DNA from: an uncultured Prevotellaceae bacterium
GTDB taxonomy: Bacteria; Bacteroidota; Bacteroidia; Bacteroidales; Bacteroidaceae
Direction of reading: 5' to 3'
Assembly (NCBI GenBank): GCA_947168395.1
Contig: CAMVLT010000037.1
Coordinates: 1-36,618 of the forward strand
DNA: 36,618 nt
In this document: positions 16,652 through 23,756 of the stretch, in pieces
Layout: each line of letters starts with the position of its first letter
Numbering within the stretch: the stretch's first letter is position 1
The notes under the pieces: model-generated
Told to the model about the DNA's origin: nothing
What the model saw: the letters and a program-made list of their open reading frames with translations, nothing else
Database searches by the model: none
Translations under genes and position numbers: made by a program

Positions 16652-17974
16652 TTAGGCTTGTTTCTTATCAGGATGGAACAAAATAGCGAAGGCAATACCC
16701 ACGACCAACGCGAAGCCGGCAAAGATGAACCAGCAAGTCTGCCACTCGCCTACGAGATGGCCGTTCTGCCAGGAGCAGTAGTGGTTGACAATTTCACCCG
16801 CTGCCAAAGTACCGATAGTTGCTCCCAGTCCGTTAGTCATCAGCATGAACAAGCCTTGTGCGGAAGCCTTCACCGAAGGTTCGCAGACCTGGTCAACGAA
16901 GATGCCGCCCGATACATTGAAGAAGTCGAAGGCAACACCGTAGACGATGCACGAAAGAATGAACAGCAACACACCTGGCATAGCAGGATTACCTATGCCG
17001 AAGAGTCCAAAGCGGAACACCCAAGCAAACATGGACATAAGCATGACCACCTTGATGCCGTAACGCTTCAGGAAGAAGGGAATCATCAGTATACAAAGTG
17101 CCTCGCTCACCTGTGAGACAGAGGTCAGCAACGTGGCGTTATGGGCTGCGAACGAGGTAGCGACAGCAGGGTCGGCCGAGCCTTTGAAGCTGGTGATGAA
17201 GGGACCTGCATAGCCGTTGGTCACCTGCAACGACATGCCTAACAGTGCCGAGAAGATGAAGAACAACGCCATCTGCTTGGACTTGAACAGTTTGAAGGCA
17301 TTCAGCCCAAACGACTCTGCCAGCGATGCAGCAGGTTTCTTCTCCAATTGGCAATCAGGCAATCCCACGAAACAATAGGTGAAGAGCAGGAGGCTCAGCA
17401 CGCCTGATACGAAGAACTGCATGTGTGTGTACTGGAACTTATGGGCATTCTGGGCCAAGGTGAACGAGAAAGCGCCATCTTCCCAAACGGCACAGTTGAC
17501 GAACCACATGGTGGCAATGAAGCCGACAGTTCCCATAACACGGATTGGCGGGAAGTCCTTCACGGTGTCCATGCCATTGTTCTTCAAGATGGTGAATGCG
17601 GTCGTGTTGGATAGTGCGATGGTGGGCATGAAGAACGCCACGCTGATGGTGTACATAGCGATGAATGCGCCCTTATTGGGCAGTTCGTTGCCGAAACCCG
17701 CTGAGGCTCCCATCCACCAGCAGCACAGCATGGCAATGCCTGCTGCCATGTGGCACAATCCCAAGAGCCGCTGCGGCTGTATATACTTATCGGCCACAAT
17801 GCCCATGATAGTGGGCATAAATATGCTGACAATACCCTGTATGGCATAGAACCACGAGATTTTGTCGCCCAATCCGGCAATTCCCAAGTAGTTTCCCATA
17901 CATGTCAGATAAGCACCCCAAACGGCAAACTCAAGGAAGTTCATGAGTGCCAGACGGAATTTCAGATTCATCAT
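16652..17974 (-). CDS. nupG: Nucleoside:proton symporter (NupG-type, MFS)
   Basis: A protein of 440 aa with about 12 membrane helices. The start LKFRLALMNFLEFAVWGAYL, the segment PTIMGIVADKYIQPQRLLGLCH, and NNGMDTVKDFPPIRVMGTVG closely follow the NupG/XapB nucleoside:H+ symporter family (compare NAGMDIVTDFPPIRIWGTIG in E. coli NupG). It would bring nucleosides across the cytoplasmic membrane. Two methionines start the frame (17974 and 17971); either is possible. It lies 6 bases after the DUF4296 gene. Confidence 0.92.
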   Translation of the reverse strand: MMNLKFRLALMNFLEFAVWGAYLTCMGNYLGIAGLGDKISWFYAIQGIVSIFMPTIMGIVADKYIQPQRLLGLCHMAAGIAMLCCWWMGASAGFGNELPNKGAFIAMYTISVAFFMPTIALSNTTAFTILKNNGMDTVKDFPPIRVMGTVGFIATMWFVNCAVWEDGAFSFTLAQNAHKFQYTHMQFFVSGVLSLLLFTYCFVGLPDCQLEKKPAASLAESFGLNAFKLFKSKQMALFFIFSALLGMSLQVTNGYAGPFITSFKGSADPAVATSFAAHNATLLTSVSQVSEALCILMIPFFLKRYGIKVVMLMSMFAWVFRFGLFGIGNPAMPGVLLFILSCIVYGVAFDFFNVSGGIFVDQVCEPSVKASAQGLFMLMTNGLGATIGTLAAGEIVNHYCSWQNGHLVGEWQTCWFIFAGFALVVGIAFAILFHPDKKQA

Positions 17975-17980
17975 GCTTTT

Positions 17981-18835
17981 TTAGTTTTTAGGTAAATCAA
18001 TAGGTTGCAATTTCTTTAGCCCGACAGAGTCCTTCTTCTGCTCATTCTCTGTCTCTCTGTTGCGGAACTTGATGAGCTGAATGTTGTTGACAACCATCAG
18101 CTTCAGGGTAGTGGTTTCCTCCCTTTCCGGATTCAGATAGAAGAAGCCACGTATTTCCTTGGCCTTACGGCCTACCAGCTCAGGTATGCGCACTTGGTTT
18201 ATTCCCGACACAGTCAGACTCATATTACGGCTGACAACGGTGTCGTTGTCATACTTGATGGCAATGCAGGCTTGTCCATTGCGTGAACCACTCTGGACGA
18301 TGAAGTCGGTATTGACCATGAACATGAAGGAATCGCCCTTACGGAACGATGTATCGGCCTTCTGCACAAACGTCACTTTGTGATAGGGGGCGTACGGCAA
18401 CAGCATCACCGACAACGGCCCTGTCCAAACATCCGTGGTGTCACCGTTATTGTTCAGCTTGGCATAGCGGTTAACTTCGCCCTCGGAGGCTCCAAGCTCC
18501 ATTGCGTCCTCACTTAGCCGCTTGGCCACGTTCTTGTAGATTTCATTGAAGCGGTCGGCACGGATATAGTAATACGTGAGCGATGAGTCGAACTCTGCTT
18601 TCGTCACTCCGTGCTTCTCCAACACAGCCGCAAAGTAGAGCGTCTGGTTGAAATTGCGCTCTTCCAGGTTCTTTCCGCTCTCATCAGCCATTGCTTGTGC
18701 TACATGGAAGTCGTACAGCAAGTCCTCCATATCGTCAGGTTGGATATAACGTGACGGTACGGTAGGCTTGCACGATGCCATAGTCAGCACAGCCGAGACC
18801 ATTACCATATATATATATATAAGGTGTCTACTCAC
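17981..18835 (-). CDS. DUF4296 lipoprotein
   Basis: A protein of 284 aa with a lipoprotein signal ending LTMASC. The N-terminal region (DDMEDLLYDFHVAQAMADESG, then FNQTLYFAAVLEKHGVTKAEFDSSL, YYIRADRFNEIYKNVAKRL) is typical of DUF4296, a Bacteroidetes family of unknown function usually next to lspA. The start is read as GTG at 18835, overlapping the lspA stop by 8 bases. It gives a 21-residue signal with Arg and His before the hydrophobic run, whereas the first ATG (18808) would leave only 12 residues and no positive charge. An (AT)7 tract (18807-18821) lies between the two starts. Confidence 0.85.
   Translation of the reverse strand: MSRHLIYIYMVMVSAVLTMASCKPTVPSRYIQPDDMEDLLYDFHVAQAMADESGKNLEERNFNQTLYFAAVLEKHGVTKAEFDSSLTYYYIRADRFNEIYKNVAKRLSEDAMELGASEGEVNRYAKLNNNGDTTDVWTGPLSVMLLPYAPYHKVTFVQKADTSFRKGDSFMFMVNTDFIVQSGSRNGQACIAIKYDNDTVVSRNMSLTVSGINQVRIPELVGRKAKEIRGFFYLNPEREETTTLKLMVVNNIQLIKFRNRETENEQKKDSVGLKKLQPIDLPKN
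18807..18821. repeat. (AT)7 dinucleotide tract in the DUF4296 signal sequence
   Basis: A 15-base alternating AT run encodes part of the signal peptide (IYIYM). The same kind of tract occurs at 7170-7183 in the glycosidase-like gene. Both are flanked by CACCTT on one strand, but in opposite orientation relative to the gene. Confidence 0.8.
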
Positions 18836-19460
18836 GCTTCAGGCTTATTTGACTGATTTCCTTGCGGTAAAAGAGCAAAAGCAGTACGACGCCCACCGAG
18901 ATGTTGGCATCGGCATAATTGAACACGGGACTGAAGAATATGAACTCGTCGCCACCCCAGAAAGGCACCCATTCGGGCCATGTGGTAACGATGAGCGGAA
19001 AGTAGAACATATCGACCACCTTGCCCATCAGGAAAGGGGCATAGCCAGTACCAAAAGGTACGAAATAGGAAGTGTAGGCTTCGGACGAGGCGTTGAACAC
19101 CAGGCCGTAGAACATACAGTCAACCAAGTTGCCGATGGCCCCTGCAAGCACCATTGACAAGCAGACGATGTAGCCTATACGGGCTTTCTTACGCACTTGC
19201 TGCCACAGGTAGTATACCAGCAATGAGATGGCTGCCACACGGAAGAGCGACAACACCAGCTTAGAGCCTATCTGCATACCGTAGGCCATACCGTTGTTCT
19301 CGATGAACGAGATGTAGAACCAGTCGAAAATACGGATGCTCTCATGCAGGGTCATGTTGGTCTTGACCCAAACCTTGATGAGCTGGTCGATAATGATGGC
19401 GCTGACAACCACGATGGTTGCCAGCCAGCCATCAGAGATGATTCGTTTCGGATTCTTCAC
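18828..19460 (-). CDS. lspA: Lipoprotein signal peptidase (signal peptidase II)
   Basis: A protein of 210 aa with four membrane helices. The two catalytic aspartates lie in GAIGNLVDCMFYG and VFNYADANISVG, and the FIENNGMAYGM segment is the conserved N(x)G motif. It removes signal peptides from prolipoproteins after lipidation, and so serves lipoproteins such as its own neighbour DUF4296. It is somewhat longer than the E. coli enzyme (164 aa) through an extra stretch between the catalytic segments (about residues 135-180), common in Bacteroidetes. The start lies 3 bases after the dksA-like stop. Confidence 0.96.
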   Translation of the reverse strand: MKNPKRIISDGWLATIVVVSAIIIDQLIKVWVKTNMTLHESIRIFDWFYISFIENNGMAYGMQIGSKLVLSLFRVAAISLLVYYLWQQVRKKARIGYIVCLSMVLAGAIGNLVDCMFYGLVFNASSEAYTSYFVPFGTGYAPFLMGKVVDMFYFPLIVTTWPEWVPFWGGDEFIFFSPVFNYADANISVGVVLLLLFYRKEISQISLKRE

Positions 19461-19463
19461 TAC

Positions 19464-19856
19464 TTACTTCTTACCCATCATTTTTGACTCGACGCTGAGC
19501 GTGGCATGGGGGACAGCCTTCAGGCGCTCCTTGGGAATGAGTTTCCCGGTAAGGCGGTCAATGCCGTAGGTCTTGTTCTCAATGCGAACGAGCGCAGCCT
19601 TCAGGCCCTGTATGAACTTCTGCTGACGTGCTGCCATCGTGATAATCTCTTCCTTCGACTGCGTGGCACTACCCTCCTCCAGAGCCTTGTACGTAGGCGA
19701 TGTGTCGTCTACATCGTTAGAGTCCTGATTGGTTATGACGGCCATCATCTGGTCGTAGTCGCGCTTGGCAAGTGCCAGTTTTTCGTTGATAATAGTGCGG
19801 AACTCCTCGAGTTCTTCATCACTGTAACGTGTTTTTTCAGTTGCTTCCATATTCAT
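19464..19856 (-). CDS. DksA/TraR-like regulator lacking zinc-finger cysteines
   Basis: A protein of 130 aa with an N-terminal coiled coil (about residues 10-95, containing the acidic tip VDDTSPTYKALEEGSATQS) and a C-terminal region YGIDRLTGKLIPKERLKAVPHATLSVESK that aligns with the DksA zinc finger. The cysteines of that finger are replaced (Asp and Ser), so a zinc site is not expected. DksA-type proteins bind the secondary channel of RNA polymerase and shape the stringent response; the same role is inferred here. The start overlaps the ileS stop (TAATG), and lspA follows by 3 bases. Confidence 0.88.
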   Translation of the reverse strand: MNMEATEKTRYSDEELEEFRTIINEKLALAKRDYDQMMAVITNQDSNDVDDTSPTYKALEEGSATQSKEEIITMAARQQKFIQGLKAALVRIENKTYGIDRLTGKLIPKERLKAVPHATLSVESKMMGKK

Positions 19857-22800
19857 TAGTTTTTGGTTATTTTGATGTTCAGTTTAAAATCATCGAACTC
19901 CACCTCAACGCCATCGTTGGGCGTAATCTCAATGAAATCGGCCAAAACTTGCGTCTTGATGTATTCACCGAAGGCAGCTACCGACTTCTCCACCTCAGCA
20001 TTAGGGGCTATGGCTATATTGATGCGGTCGGTTATTTCGAGGCCACTCTCCTTGCGGATGTTCTGTACACGGTTGATAATCTCGCGTGCCATACCTTCCT
20101 GACGCAACTCGTCGGTTAGCTCCACTTCAAGGGCTACGGTAAGCGTGCTTTCGTTGGCAACAAGCCAGCCGGGAATGTCCTCGCTGATGATTTCCACATC
20201 GGCAGCTTCTACCGTCAGCTCCTGACCTTCAACGCTGATGCCGATGGTGCCGTTAGTTTCCAGCTCGGCTATCTGCTCCTGCGACAACGCGTCCATAGCG
20301 GCTGCAACGCCCTTCATCAGCTTGCCATACTTCTTACCCATCGTCCTGAAGTTACACTTCACCTTCTTGACAAGCACGCCCTGACCTTCAACGAAACGCA
20401 GTTCCTTGACGTTCACCTCGTTCATGATGAGCTGCTTGACGGCCTCGATGTGCTTCTTCTGCTCTTCTGTAGCGGGAATCATAATGGCCTGTAGCGGCTG
20501 GCGAACCTTGATGTTCACCTTACGGCGCAAAGCCAGCACCATTGAGGTGATTTTCTGGGCCATCTCCATGCGGGCTTCGAGTTCTTTGTCGACGACGGAA
20601 TCGTCGACCACTGGGAACTTGTCCAAGTGGACTGAGTCGAGCTGACCGCCAAGGTCTTTATAGAGCTGGTCGGCATAGAACGGAGCAAAGGGAGCCAACA
20701 GCTTCGAGACGGTCATCAGGCAAGTGTAGAGTGTGTCGTAGGCCGAGCGTTTGTCGTCGCTCATGTCCTTGCCCCAGAAGCGTTTGCGGTTCAATCGGAC
20801 GTACCAGTTTGAGAGGTCGTCGTTGACGAAGGCATCGATGAGGCGGCCAGCACGGGTGGGATCGTAGTTGTCAAGTTCTTTCCTCACGCCCTTCACCAGC
20901 GTATTGAGGCAGCTAAGTATCCAGCGGTCAATTTCGGGCCGTTCTGCTTGTTGCTGTGATACAGCAACAGACGGGACGTAGCCATCCACATTGGCATAGA
21001 GGGCAAAGAAACTATACGTATTATATAAGGTGCCGAAGAACTTACGGCGAACCTCGTCAACGCCATCGGGGTCGAACTTCAGGTTGTCCCACGGCTCAGA
21101 GTTGGTGAGCATATAGAAACGCACGGCGTCGGAGCCGTATTTCTCAATCATCTCGAACGGATTCACCACGTTGCCTACGTGCTTCGACATCTTGTTGCCC
21201 TTGGCATCGAGCACCAGACCTGAAGAAATGACGTTCTTGAAGGCCACTGAGTCGAAAATCATCGTGGCTATAGCATGCAACGTGAAGAACCAACCGCGAG
21301 TCTGATCTACGCCCTCGTTGATGAAGTCGGCGGGGAATGCCTCGCGCTTGTCGATTAAATCGCGGTTTTCGAACGGATAGTGAACTTGAGCGTAGGGCAT
21401 CGAGCCAGAGTCGAACCACACATCAATGAGGTCGGTCTCACGCTTCATGGGCTTGCCCTCGTCGCTGACCAGCACGATGTTATCCACGTAAGGACGGTGC
21501 AGGTCGATGCGGTCGTAGTTCTCCTTCGTCATGTCGCCAGGTACAAAGCCCTTCTCCTTCAACGGATTAGCGGTCATGATGCCGACAGCTACAGATTTCT
21601 CGATTTCATCGTATAATTCCTCGACAGAGCCGATGCACTTCTCAGCCTTGCCCTCCTCGTCGCGCCAGATGGGAAGCGGTGTGCCCCAGAAGCGGCTACG
21701 ACTGAGGTTCCAGTCGTTCAGGTTCTCCAGCCAATTGCCGAAACGGCCCGTACCCGTTGACTCCGGCTGCCAGTTGATGGTCTTGTTCAGCTCAAACATG
21801 CGCTCCTTCTTGGCCGTAGAACGAATAAACCACGAATCCAACGGATAATAAAGCACGGGCTTATCAGTACGCCAGCAATGCGGGTAATTATGGACGTGCT
21901 TCTCAATCTTGAACACCTTATCCTGAGCTTTCAAGTCCATGCAGATGCTGATGTCCAACGTTTCGTCCTTGTCGGTCAACGTATCGTCGTAAGCATTCTT
22001 CACGTAGCGGCCTGCAAACTTGCTCCACTCGCTGACATTGACATAATTCTTCACGAACTCCGGGTCGAGGTCGTCAATGACAAAGTATTTACCCTGCAAG
22101 TCCACCACGGGGCGCTCATTGCCCTTCTTGTCGATGAGCACGATGGGACAGATGCCGGCTTTCTTGGCCACAAAAGCATCGTCAGCACCAAAGTTCGGAG
22201 CGATATGCACGATACCGGCACCATCCTCGGTGGTCACGTAGTCGCCGGGAATCACTCGGAAAGCGTCGCCCATAGGCTTGATGGCAGGCATCAGCTGCTC
22301 GTATTCCATACCGACGAGATCGGTACCCTTATAACGGCCAACGATGCGATAAGGTATAAACTTCTCACCTTTCTTATATTCTGGCATCTCACCGCCATCG
22401 GTAATCTCACCCTCAGGAGCCAGATAGGCAGCCAGACGGGCTTCGGCCAGCACGATGGTAATCTTTTCGGCGCTGTAGGGATTGTAAGTCTCCACAGCCA
22501 CGTAGTCAATCTTCGGGCCTACGCAGAGAGCCGAGTTGGCAGCCAATGTCCACGGAGTGGTCGTCCAAGCCATGAAATATGCTGTACCCCACCCTGTCAT
22601 TTCCGGCTTCGGGTTCTTCATGCGGAACAAAGCGGTACACGTCGTATCTTTCACATCACGATAGCAGCCAGGCTGGTTCAGCTCGTGACTCGACAAACCC
22701 GTACCGGCTGCGGGGCTATATGGCTGGATGGTATAACCCTTGTAGAGCAAATCCTTCTCGTAGAGCTGCTTCAAAAGCCACCACAGCGTCTCAATATATT

Positions 22801-23281
22801 TATTATCGTAGGTGATGTAGGGGTTGTCAAGATCAACGAAGTACCCCATACGCTCCGTCAATTCACGCCACTCGGCGGTGAACTTCATGACGTTCTCACG
22901 ACATTTCCGGTTGTAATCTTCCGTGGAGATGTACTTATCACTCTCCTTGTTGTCAATGTCGGCCTTCGTGATGCCCAGTTCCTTTTCCACGCCTAATTCA
23001 ACAGGCAGTCCGTGGGTGTCCCATCCGGCCTTGCGCTTCACCTGCATGCCCTGCATGGTCTTGTAGCGGTTGAAGGTGTCCTTGATGGTGCGAGCCAGCA
23101 CATGGTGGATACCAGGATGTCCGTTGGCCGAAGGAGGTCCCTCGAAGAATACGAATTGAGGACAGCCCTCACGTTCCGTTACAGAGCGCCAGAACACGTT
23201 CTTATCGCGCCACATCTGTAACACGTCATTATTCACTTTTGTCAGGTTCAAGCCGTTATGTTCGGCAAATCTCTTACTCAT
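19856..23281 (-). CDS. ileS: Isoleucyl-tRNA synthetase, type 2
   Basis: A protein of 1141 aa, class I. The HIGH-like motif is HPGIHH (PPSANGHPGIHHVLARTIKD, near residue 50) and the second active-site motif is KMSKH (NKMSKHVGN). Length and the long C-terminal extension (residues beyond about 900) match the eukaryote-like type 2 enzyme rather than the 938-aa E. coli type. Editing domain sequence TTPWTLAANSALCVGP is visible around residue 245. It charges tRNA-Ile. It is first of the long minus-strand run and has an excellent promoter 41 bases upstream. Type 2 enzymes are usually insensitive to mupirocin (family knowledge). Confidence 0.97.
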   Translation of the reverse strand: MSKRFAEHNGLNLTKVNNDVLQMWRDKNVFWRSVTEREGCPQFVFFEGPPSANGHPGIHHVLARTIKDTFNRYKTMQGMQVKRKAGWDTHGLPVELGVEKELGITKADIDNKESDKYISTEDYNRKCRENVMKFTAEWRELTERMGYFVDLDNPYITYDNKYIETLWWLLKQLYEKDLLYKGYTIQPYSPAAGTGLSSHELNQPGCYRDVKDTTCTALFRMKNPKPEMTGWGTAYFMAWTTTPWTLAANSALCVGPKIDYVAVETYNPYSAEKITIVLAEARLAAYLAPEGEITDGGEMPEYKKGEKFIPYRIVGRYKGTDLVGMEYEQLMPAIKPMGDAFRVIPGDYVTTEDGAGIVHIAPNFGADDAFVAKKAGICPIVLIDKKGNERPVVDLQGKYFVIDDLDPEFVKNYVNVSEWSKFAGRYVKNAYDDTLTDKDETLDISICMDLKAQDKVFKIEKHVHNYPHCWRTDKPVLYYPLDSWFIRSTAKKERMFELNKTINWQPESTGTGRFGNWLENLNDWNLSRSRFWGTPLPIWRDEEGKAEKCIGSVEELYDEIEKSVAVGIMTANPLKEKGFVPGDMTKENYDRIDLHRPYVDNIVLVSDEGKPMKRETDLIDVWFDSGSMPYAQVHYPFENRDLIDKREAFPADFINEGVDQTRGWFFTLHAIATMIFDSVAFKNVISSGLVLDAKGNKMSKHVGNVVNPFEMIEKYGSDAVRFYMLTNSEPWDNLKFDPDGVDEVRRKFFGTLYNTYSFFALYANVDGYVPSVAVSQQQAERPEIDRWILSCLNTLVKGVRKELDNYDPTRAGRLIDAFVNDDLSNWYVRLNRKRFWGKDMSDDKRSAYDTLYTCLMTVSKLLAPFAPFYADQLYKDLGGQLDSVHLDKFPVVDDSVVDKELEARMEMAQKITSMVLALRRKVNIKVRQPLQAIMIPATEEQKKHIEAVKQLIMNEVNVKELRFVEGQGVLVKKVKCNFRTMGKKYGKLMKGVAAAMDALSQEQIAELETNGTIGISVEGQELTVEAADVEIISEDIPGWLVANESTLTVALEVELTDELRQEGMAREIINRVQNIRKESGLEITDRINIAIAPNAEVEKSVAAFGEYIKTQVLADFIEITPNDGVEVEFDDFKLNIKITKN

Positions 23282-23321
23282 CTATTTATTCGTTTTTTAT
23301 TACGTTTCTCAAAAAGATGTG

Positions 23322-23353
23322 CAAAGGTACGAATAATTTCCGACTCCACCAAA
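23322..23353 (-). promoter_or_regulatory. Promoter of ileS
   Basis: TTTG (23353 to 23350), a 20-base spacer, and TACCTTTG (23329 to 23322) on the minus strand match the Bacteroidetes consensus exactly. The predicted start is about 37 bases before the ileS ATG. Confidence 0.85.
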
Positions 23354-23477
23354 TCTATTAAAAAAATTTAGGAATGAAGCTCTGAAAGGGTGGCCGACTG
23401 GAACACACCATCGTATTCTTATTAAGCCTTTGGCTTTAGGGTGGGAAACAACAAATAGTTAAAAATGGTGGATAATC

Positions 23478-23504
23478 GAAAGAAATCTGATAAAAGATTC
23501 TTTC
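23478..23504. promoter_or_regulatory. Inverted repeat upstream of the LRR-gene promoter
   Basis: GAAAGAAATCT and AGATTCTTTC face each other across 6 bases, with one unpaired A. The repeat lies directly upstream of the plus-strand -7 box at 23522, where an operator would be expected. Confidence 0.4.
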
Positions 23505-23521
23505 TTTTGCCATTTTTTGTT

Positions 23522-23529
23522 TATCTTTG
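23522..23529 (+). promoter_or_regulatory. Possible promoter of the structured leader and LRR gene
   Basis: TATCTTTG fits the -7 box; the -33 box is weak. A start near 23533 would give a leader of about 220 bases before the ATG at 23757, long enough to contain the entire structured region. Confidence 0.55.
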
Positions 23530-23557
23530 TCGGCGTATTTTTAGAATACAACATATT

Positions 23558-23706
23558 GGCTCTTACATCAGCGAACTTGCACCTCGGAGATAAACGAGCC
23601 ATTTAATAATCAAACGTTGGAGCGTCGCGCCATAGTGCGCAGACGTTTCTATGGTTTGATTGGGTTGTGCAAGGCCTCGCTGATGCGTAGATTCGTTCTG
23701 CGCACT
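23558..23706 (+). ncRNA. Candidate structured RNA: three-way junction with loop-to-tail pseudoknot
   Basis: Complementary segments are ordered as in a folded RNA. P1 joins CATCAGCGA (23566-23574) with TCGCTGATG (23677-23685) and continues with TTGCAC (23577-23582) and GTGCAA (23667-23672). It encloses P2, CTCG (23583-23586) with CGAG (23595-23598), and P3, AATCAAAC (23608-23615) with GTTTGATT (23654-23661), topped by CATAG (23631-23635) and CTATG (23649-23653). The P3 loop TGCGCAGA (23636-23643) is fully complementary to TCTGCGCA (23697-23704) in the tail. GGCTC (23558-23562) can also pair with GAGCC (23596-23600), which would replace P2. It may be a cis-acting leader of the LRR gene or an independent small RNA. 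No known class was recognised. The rest of the 23282-23756 spacer holds promoters and AT-rich sequence. Confidence 0.65.
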
Positions 23707-23756
23707 TTTGTATAGTAAAAAAACATAAATATCAATAACTAAAAAACTTAAACAAC

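Noticed and set aside
21878..22996. A 372-aa plus-strand open frame opposite ileS
   Set aside because: Shadow of ileS with no recognisable domain, and no promoter on the plus strand.
23558..23706. tRNA, tmRNA, 6S RNA or a common riboswitch (TPP, cobalamin, SAM)
   Set aside because: No cloverleaf or CCA-ending acceptor is seen, and the conserved boxes I know for those classes are not present. It remains an unassigned structured RNA.
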